NCBI GenBank assembly: GCA_023388835.1
Contig: JAEWFK010000152.1
Span: 1 to 13,819 of the forward strand
Reading direction: 5' to 3'
DNA: 13,819 nt
Source of the DNA: Pseudomonadota bacterium
GTDB lineage: Bacteria; Pseudomonadota; Gammaproteobacteria; Burkholderiales; Burkholderiaceae_B
In this document: one piece after another, positions 9,357-13,819 of the stretch
Position numbering within the stretch: the stretch's first letter is position 1
Layout: every line of letters begins with the position of its first letter
Notes under the pieces: generated by a model
Told to the model about the DNA's origin: nothing
Database searches by the model: none
What the model saw: the letters and a program-made list of their open reading frames with translations, nothing else
Program-made: the position numbers and the translations under genes

Positions 9357-10091
9357 ATGACCGTCACCGCGCAAAAGCCCGAACACTCTCACAATGCCGA
9401 CCAGGCGGAACTGGACAAGTTCAGCGCCCTGGCTTCGCGCTGGTGGGATCCTGAAAGCGAGTTTAAGCCCTTGCACGCCATCAATCCCTTGAGGCTCGGG
9501 TGGATCCGCCAGTATGCGGGGCCGCTGGCGGGCATGAAGATACTCGACGTCGGCTGCGGCGGCGGCATATTGTCAGAAAGCATGGCGCGCGAAGATGCCG
9601 CCGTCACGGGCATCGACCTCGCCGAGAAGTCGCTCCGGGTCGCTCGCCTGCATGGCCTGGAATCAGGCATCAAAGTGGACTACCAGCTCATCAGCGCCGA
9701 AGACATGGCAGAGCGGCACCCCGGTGAGTACGACATCGTCACTTGCATGGAAATGCTCGAACATGTCCCCGACCCCGGGTCTATCGTGCGAGCCTGTGCC
9801 CAGATGGTGAAACCAGGCGGCTGGGTGTTCTTTTCCACGATCAACCGTAACCCGAAATCCTTCTTGTTCGCCATCGTCGGCGCCGAATACGTCCTGCGTC
9901 TATTGCCGCGAGGAACGCATAATTTCGAAAGCTTCATCAAACCGAGCGAACTGGCTTCGGCGGTGCGCCAAGCCGGCCTCGCCGCGCAGGCGTTTTCCGG
10001 CATGGAATACAACCCGCTCACGCAGATCTATTCGCTCTCGGCCGACACCTCGGTGAACTACCTGATGGCCACTCGCAAAGAGGAACTCTAA
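9357..10091 (+). CDS. ubiG: Ubiquinone biosynthesis O-methyltransferase
   Basis: A 244-residue SAM-dependent enzyme catalysing both O-methylations in ubiquinone synthesis. The SAM-binding motif I is ILDVGCGGG (62-70). GIDLAEKSL (85-93), EHVPDPGSIV (135-144) and KPGGWVFFSTINR (152-164) are family-typical, as is the N-terminal ELDKFSALASRWWDPESEFKP segment (18-38), written here as one recognisable block of the UbiG family. I chose the ATG at 9357, behind AAAGG, because an upstream ATG at 9282 lies in the terminator hairpin and adds 25 residues unlike the family. The stop overlaps the gph start as TAATG. Promoter not clear; readthrough from ompA or a weak local promoter is possible. Confidence 0.96.
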   Translation: MTVTAQKPEHSHNADQAELDKFSALASRWWDPESEFKPLHAINPLRLGWIRQYAGPLAGMKILDVGCGGGILSESMAREDAAVTGIDLAEKSLRVARLHGLESGIKVDYQLISAEDMAERHPGEYDIVTCMEMLEHVPDPGSIVRACAQMVKPGGWVFFSTINRNPKSFLFAIVGAEYVLRLLPRGTHNFESFIKPSELASAVRQAGLAAQAFSGMEYNPLTQIYSLSADTSVNYLMATRKEEL

Positions 10092-10756
10092 TGAACAAGC
10101 TCGTACTGTTCGACTTCGACGGCACCCTTGCTGACACGGCCCCTGATTTGGGCGCGGCCGCAAACGTGCTGCGAAGCCGCCGCGGGCTGACTGAGCTGCC
10201 GCTGGAATCCTACCGCGAGTATGCCTCGCACGGCGCGCGCGGCCTGCTCAAGCGGGGCCTGGACATGACTCCGGAGCACCCCGAATACGAAGCCGCACGC
10301 GAGGAATTCCTGACGGAGTACGAGCAAGGCATGACCGAGCGCACGACTCTATTTCCAGGCATCAAAGAACTGCTCACAGGGCTTCAAGACAACGGGTATA
10401 CCTGGGGCATCGTGACAAACAAGGTCGAATACCTTGCCGTACCGCTGATCGTACATTTAGGCCTGTACCGCCATTGCGCCGTTACGGTAGGCGGCGACAC
10501 CACACCGCACCCTAAGCCACACCCTGCCCCGCTCCTGCATGCCGCGGAGAAAACCGGCTTCGCGACCGAAGACGCCATCTATATCGGCGACGATCAGCGC
10601 GACATCGTGGCGGGTCGCGCCGCCGGTATGGCAACCGTAGTGGCCGCCTACGGCTACTGCGGCATGAGCACCGCCCTGAAGTCGTGGGACGCGACGGCGA
10701 TAGCAGAGCGCCCCGATCAGTTGTGGGAACTCATCGACGGTTGGGCGCGCGGCTGA
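10091..10756 (+). CDS. gph: Phosphoglycolate phosphatase, HAD superfamily
   Basis: A 221-residue cytosolic phosphatase that removes 2-phosphoglycolate, a by-product of oxidative DNA damage repair. HAD motifs are all present: DFDGTL (8-13) with nucleophile D8 and acid/base D10, threonine T109 in IVTNK, lysine K142 in PHPKPHP, and the Mg-binding acidic motif IGDDQRD (165-171). A helical cap lies between motifs I and II (about 16-85), the subclass I arrangement. The ATG overlaps the ubiG stop by one base, so it is probably translated together with ubiG, a neighbour pair common in gammaproteobacteria and betaproteobacteria. HAD enzymes vary in substrate, so the exact specificity rests mainly on the pairing with ubiG and the motifs. 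Confidence 0.92.
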   Translation: MNKLVLFDFDGTLADTAPDLGAAANVLRSRRGLTELPLESYREYASHGARGLLKRGLDMTPEHPEYEAAREEFLTEYEQGMTERTTLFPGIKELLTGLQDNGYTWGIVTNKVEYLAVPLIVHLGLYRHCAVTVGGDTTPHPKPHPAPLLHAAEKTGFATEDAIYIGDDQRDIVAGRAAGMATVVAAYGYCGMSTALKSWDATAIAERPDQLWELIDGWARG

Positions 10757-10787
10757 CACCGTCAAAAGCCCTGCCCCGCCCCTGCGT

Positions 10788-12038
10788 TCAGTCTATGCTA
10801 TTGCGCAGCTGAATCGGGGGGTCTCCCGCCTGATATGAGCCCGCTGCCGTGAAGAGCACATCAGTCGAGGAGTTCAAGGCGGTTTCCGTCGAATCCTGCA
10901 ACACGCCGATCACGAAGCCTACGCCGACCACTTGCATCGCGACATCGTTGGAGATACCAAAGAGACTGCAAGCAAGTGGGATCAGCAAGAGCGAGCCGCC
11001 CGCGACGCCAGCGGCGCCGCAGGCGCTCACCGAAGCCACCACGCTCAAGAGCAAGGCTGTAGGAATATCGACCTGGATTCCCAAGGTATTCACCGCCGCC
11101 AGGGTCAGTACCGTGATGGTCACGGCTGCGCCAGCCATGTTGATCGTCGCCCCCAGCGGGATGGACACTGAATAGGTTTCCTCGTGCAGGCCCAGGCGCT
11201 TGGCAAGACGCATATTGACCGGAATATTCGCCGCCGAACTGCGCGTGAAAAAAGCGGTGACGGCACTTTCGCGCAAGCAAGTGAAGACCAGCGGATACGG
11301 GTTGCGACGCAGCTTGATGAAGACGATAAGCGGGTTCACCACTACTGCGATGAAGAGCATGCAGCCAATCAGTACCGCCAGCAATCGGGCGTAGCCAACC
11401 AGCGCGCCCACGCCGCTGTCAGCCACAATGGCCGCGACCAGACCCAAAATACCGATGGGGGCCAGCCGAATGACGCCTTGCACGATCCACGACACTGATA
11501 GCGACAGATCAGCCAACACATTCTTGGTGGCGCCATGAGCCCCTCTGAGCGCCAATCCCAATGCGACCGCCCAGACGAGAATTCCAATGTAGTTGGCATT
11601 CAACAAAGCGGAAATCGGGTTGTCGACCGCGCTCATCACGAGCGTGTGGAGCACTTCGACAACTGACTCTGGAGGGCTCAGCGATTCTCCCACCGCCTTC
11701 AGTTGTATGACGCTGGGCCAGATGAAGCTTGCTACCACTGCTACCAGCGCCGCGCAAAAGGTACCGATCAGATACAGAAGAAGTATGGGCCGGATATGCG
11801 TGGTTTCGCTGCTTTTCTTGTTGGCGATCGAGGCGGCGACCAGCACAAACACCAACACTGGCGCAACGGCCTTCAGCGCACCCACGAAAAGGTCGCCTAG
11901 CAAGCCCAGAGCTGCGGCGGCCGCGGGCCATACGACGCCGATAATGACGCCGATGATCAGGCCCGCCACGATCTGCTTGACTATGCTGCCTTGGTAGACG
12001 AACCGGAAGAATGGATTCTGCCTTGCGACGCCGGACAT
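10788..12038 (-). CDS. sstT: Sodium:serine/threonine symporter SstT
   Basis: A 416-residue inner-membrane protein of the dicarboxylate/amino acid:cation symporter (DAACS) family that imports serine and threonine with Na+. Hydrophobic segments run through most of the chain. SstT-type signatures include GSIVKQIVAGL (18-28), GDLFVGALKAVAPVLVFVLV, and the re-entrant loop and substrate-site region FFTRSSAANIPVN, SIPLGATINMAGAA and GVLQDSTETALNSSTDVLFTAA. Length matches the E. coli protein closely. TGGAG lies 7 nt before the ATG. It converges on gph with 31 bases between stops and is divergent from ssrA. A serine importer near serC is suggestive but the two are not in one unit. Confidence 0.96.
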   Translation of the reverse strand: MSGVARQNPFFRFVYQGSIVKQIVAGLIIGVIIGVVWPAAAAALGLLGDLFVGALKAVAPVLVFVLVAASIANKKSSETTHIRPILLLYLIGTFCAALVAVVASFIWPSVIQLKAVGESLSPPESVVEVLHTLVMSAVDNPISALLNANYIGILVWAVALGLALRGAHGATKNVLADLSLSVSWIVQGVIRLAPIGILGLVAAIVADSGVGALVGYARLLAVLIGCMLFIAVVVNPLIVFIKLRRNPYPLVFTCLRESAVTAFFTRSSAANIPVNMRLAKRLGLHEETYSVSIPLGATINMAGAAVTITVLTLAAVNTLGIQVDIPTALLLSVVASVSACGAAGVAGGSLLLIPLACSLFGISNDVAMQVVGVGFVIGVLQDSTETALNSSTDVLFTAAGSYQAGDPPIQLRNSID

Positions 12039-12062
12039 CGGGAAACTCCAGGAAAGCCCAGA

Positions 12063-12071
12063 ATTTTACCA
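12063..12071 (-). promoter_or_regulatory. Putative extended -10 promoter for sstT
   Basis: On the minus strand 12071-12063 reads TGGTAAAAT, matching TGnTAnAAT. It lies about 25 bases before the sstT start codon and would give a very short leader of about 18 nt, including the GGAG site. No convincing -35 is seen. Confidence 0.35.
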
Positions 12072-12105
12072 TCGCCCCCCACTATGAAAAAACCATTGAA
12101 TGTCA

Positions 12106-12111
12106 TATAAT
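12106..12111 (+). promoter_or_regulatory. -10 box of the ssrA promoter
   Basis: A perfect TATAAT lies 17 bases before the mature tmRNA 5' end. Transcription would start near 12118, leaving roughly a 10-nt leader for RNase P to remove. A -35 element at the right distance is weak (TATGAA at 12083-12088); TTGAAT at 12096-12101 is too close to serve this box. Confidence 0.55.
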
Positions 12112-12128
12112 TAGCTTTGATTTACATG

Positions 12129-12490
12129 GGGGCCGACTTGGCTTCGACGTGGGTCACAAAACAGCGTAGGGCATGTCGAGCACCAGTAAGCTCGTAAATC
12201 CACTGGAAAACTACAAACGCCAACGACGAGCGTTTCGCTCTAGCCGCTTAAGCGGTGAGCCGCTGCACTGATTTGTCTTTGGGTCAGGTGGGGTAACCCA
12301 CAGCAGCGTCACTTACAAAGAATCGGATCCTGTCGCGTCACGAGGCAGCTTCCTAAATCAAGTGAATCGCCAAGGCAGGGCCTGTCGGTAGGCATGAGCC
12401 AAGGTTAAAACTTAAAATGTATCGACTAAACATGTAGAACTGCCTGCGGAGGGCTTGCGGACGGGGGTTCAATTCCCCCCGGCTCCACCA
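12129..12490 (+). ncRNA. ssrA: Transfer-messenger RNA (tmRNA)
   Basis: A 362-nt RNA that, charged with alanine and bound by SmpB, enters stalled ribosomes and adds a degradation tag. The 5' GGGGCCG (12129-12135) pairs with CGGCTCC near the 3' end, with the same G-U wobble at the third pair as in E. coli. The encoded CCA ends at 12490. The tRNA-like T arm reads GGGGGTTCAATTCCCCCC. The 5' part ACTTGGCTTCGACGTGGGT is typical of bacterial tmRNA. The tag frame lies at 12219-12251. This is one-piece tmRNA, not the permuted two-piece form of some other lineages. A terminator follows at once. The gene is divergent from sstT. Confidence 0.98.
12219..12251 (+). other. tmRNA tag-peptide reading frame (ANDERFALAA)
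   Basis: The resume codon GCC at 12219 opens a frame reading ANDERFALAA followed by TAA at 12249-12251. The ALAA end is the degron read by ClpXP and ClpAP. The upstream CTACAAAC fits the region that sets the resume point. The ERF variant, in place of the enteric ENY, is typical of betaproteobacteria such as Bordetella and supports the taxonomic assignment. Confidence 0.95.
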
Positions 12491-12501
12491 AGTTTTAAAA
12501 G

Positions 12502-12528
12502 ACCAACCGGTTTCGGTTGGTTTTTTTT
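12502..12528 (+). terminator. Intrinsic terminator of ssrA
   Basis: ACCAACCG (12502-12509) and CGGTTGGT (12514-12521) form an 8-bp stem around a GTTT loop, followed by a run of eight T ending at 12528. It starts 12 bases past the mature 3' end of the tmRNA. Confidence 0.93.
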
Positions 12529-12761
12529 CGCCTATGCAGCCAGCGGCACCTTCGACGCCCTCCCCCCGACTCGTCATTTCGGCTCAGGTGCGCGGTCTAA
12601 GCTATTTAGCCCATTCAACTCCGATTTCCGGCCCATGCTAATGGACACCGTAGGACTCTATATTGAAACATCGAGACACGATTGTCATGTCCTGCATCGT
12701 CCCCCCTGCAATCGACCTGCGCCGAACTCCATACCCGGCGCTTTGGTCCTAAGGAGTCTGC

Positions 12762-13819
12762 ATGAATACACCGCCGTCCCTTTTCAGCGCCGAATGGTAT
12801 TGGGCAAATAATCCCGAACTGGCATGGGCCTTTGAAGCCGGCCTGATCGAGCCCTTTGCCCACTTTACCCTTTACGGCAAGTATGAGGGGCGCTCTCCGG
12901 GACCATTGTTCAGTCCCGGTGAGTATCTGGCGTTGAACCCGGACGTCGCAGCAGCGGTGGCCAATGGAGAAACCACGGCTTACGACCATTTCGTGATGCA
13001 TGGATTTGGCGAAAGCCGGCTGCCACTCCGGCTTTTCGATGAGGAGTTTTATCTACAGCACAATCCGGACGTGGCGGCCGCAGTCGCGGCAGGGGCCACC
13101 ACAGCGGCACAGCATTTTCTTTTATATGGGCATCAGGAACTTCGACCAATCAGCTTCCTCATTGATCTAGGTCGCTACGTAGAAGCGAATTCCGATTTGC
13201 AGCCGGCCGCGCAGAACGGCGGGCTATCCGCCATGGTGCACTTGCTGGCGCATGGCATACGAGAAGGCCGCGACCTTGGCAACGGCCTGCGCTTCGCCGA
13301 CTTTATGCATGATGACCAGTTCACCCAGGCGCTGGCGATCGGCGATTCCCATGCCGCGCTGGGACGCGTGGAGGCAGTGGCTCCTTTCATGCCTGAGTTC
13401 TCCGCCCCCGCAGGCTGGACCATCTCTGCGGATGCCGTCATCCCACTGGACTTCACGCCGCGGAACGGTTCAAAACTGATCGTACCGAGCCAGGTACAGA
13501 TTCCGGAGGGCATGCAGTTGCCCGACACATTCCACCAACCGGCCCCGCAACCGCCGAGCTTCCCCGCTGATGCGGACACAGGCACGGGCACGGGCACGGG
13601 CGACTCCGCTGATGCGGACACGGGCACGGGCGACCCCGATGGCGGCGGGCGCATCATTGCGCTGCATCCGGACATGACAAGCGCGACGGGAACGCACGGG
13701 AACGACACGTTCACCGCCACAGCGGGGACGCTCACCCAGGATCATCGGCTAGACGGTCTAGCGGGACTAGATATTTTGAACGTTATCGGACCAAACGCCC
13801 CGACATGGGCCCATATCAA
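12762..13819 (+). CDS. Large secreted S-layer/RTX-like protein with 42-residue repeats, partial (3' end outside window)
   Basis: An open frame runs from ATG 12762 to the window end: 352 codons seen, no stop. AAGGAG lies 5 nt before the ATG, a strong site that fixes the start. Residues 7-174 are four tandem repeats of exactly 42 residues, with a core like LNPDVAAAV, then HF..HG..EGR. Residues 175-260 are a non-repetitive, Pro-rich stretch. A linker (about 268-292) is made of Asp-Ala and Thr-Gly units. Then comes GNDTFTATAGTL (313-324) with DGLAGLDILNV, a motif I associate with large calcium-binding or S-layer-type proteins exported by type I secretion. No N-terminal signal peptide is visible, which fits that route. 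Role unknown; adhesion or surface-layer formation is inference. A promoter is unclear; TATATT at 12659 is a weak candidate. Confidence 0.8.
   Translation, partial: MNTPPSLFSAEWYWANNPELAWAFEAGLIEPFAHFTLYGKYEGRSPGPLFSPGEYLALNPDVAAAVANGETTAYDHFVMHGFGESRLPLRLFDEEFYLQHNPDVAAAVAAGATTAAQHFLLYGHQELRPISFLIDLGRYVEANSDLQPAAQNGGLSAMVHLLAHGIREGRDLGNGLRFADFMHDDQFTQALAIGDSHAALGRVEAVAPFMPEFSAPAGWTISADAVIPLDFTPRNGSKLIVPSQVQIPEGMQLPDTFHQPAPQPPSFPADADTGTGTGTGDSADADTGTGDPDGGGRIIALHPDMTSATGTHGNDTFTATAGTLTQDHRLDGLAGLDILNVIGPNAPTWAHI
12780..13283 (+). repeat. Four tandem 42-codon repeats in the secreted protein gene
   Basis: Repeat units begin at residues 7, 49, 91 and 133 (bases 12780, 12906, 13032, 13158), each 126 bases. 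Units start LF or LI, carry Y(6-8 residues in)...NPD or NSD near position 11-15 and end with HG/YG and a charged EGR-like stretch. Units 2 and 3 are closest, sharing NPDVAAAV. Unit 4 is most diverged (ANSDLQPAA, then EGRDL). Divergence at both base and protein level implies an old duplication held by structure. Confidence 0.85.
13566..13640 (+). repeat. Low-complexity Asp/Thr-Gly linker repeats
   Basis: GCTGATGCGGACAC followed by GGCACG units occurs at 13566-13604 (three GGCACG-type units, then GAC) and again at 13608-13640 (shorter by one unit pair). The copies encode ADADTGTG-type linker. Unit-number differences between the two copies suggest slippage, so the linker length may vary between strains while keeping the frame, since units are 6 bases. 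Confidence 0.8.

Noticed and set aside
10754..10770. Small TGAC/GTCA inverted repeat between gph and sstT as a shared terminator
   Set aside because: The stem is only four base pairs with no U-run; no terminator can be supported in the 31-base gap.
12530..12761. Small gene or second ssrA 3' end between the ssrA terminator and the repeat protein
   Set aside because: No frame with a ribosome site, and no copy of the tmRNA 3' sequence, was found by eye; only a weak TATATT at 12659 was seen.
12353..12811. Open frames over the tmRNA 3' end on both strands (for example one containing SRGELNPRP)
   Set aside because: These are the usual false proteins read from tmRNA/tRNA-like 3' sequence; the RNA gene explains the DNA.

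Overview
This 13.8 kb window looks like chromosomal core sequence from a betaproteobacterium of the Burkholderiales, most likely family Alcaligenaceae (the Bordetella/Achromobacter/Pusillimonas neighbourhood). Three things point there: the high G+C content, the gene order (gyrA-serC-pheA-tyrA-aroA-cmk running divergently from ompA-ubiG-gph), and the tmRNA proteolysis tag ANDERFALAA. The species cannot be fixed from the sequence alone.

Left part (1-8257, minus strand). A long, tightly packed unit reads right to left: gyrA (DNA gyrase A), serC (phosphoserine aminotransferase), pheA (chorismate mutase/prephenate dehydratase), tyrA (prephenate dehydrogenase), aroA (EPSP synthase) and cmk (CMP kinase). 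Four of the five junctions overlap (TAATG, 8 nt, ATGA, ATGA) and the fifth has an 8-nt gap, so translational coupling is likely. The unit joins DNA topology, serine synthesis, the late shikimate pathway with both aromatic branches, and pyrimidine nucleotide supply. After cmk comes about 280 bases with no convincing gene. It is filled with short degenerate tandem repeats and small hairpins. Eight possible start codons of the next gene sit at the left edge, by synteny perhaps rpsA (ribosomal protein S1).

Middle (8258-10756). A divergent intergenic region of about 390 bases holds candidate gyrA and ompA promoters plus two inverted-repeat structures. On the plus strand follow ompA (a short periplasmic peptidoglycan-binding OmpA-family protein), a clear intrinsic terminator, ubiG (ubiquinone O-methyltransferase) and gph (phosphoglycolate phosphatase), the last two overlapping by 1 nt.

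Right part (10757-13819). sstT (Na+/serine-threonine symporter) lies on the minus strand, converging on gph. It is divergent from ssrA (tmRNA, 362 nt), which is complete, with its tag reading frame and a strong terminator. Beyond ssrA begins a plus-strand gene of accessory character, cut by the window end. It encodes a large secreted or S-layer/RTX-like protein with four N-terminal repeats of exactly 42 residues, a Thr-Gly/Asp-rich linker and a GNDTF-type motif. This is the least conventional gene of the window, and its position just past ssrA, a common island insertion target, makes it worth following to the right.
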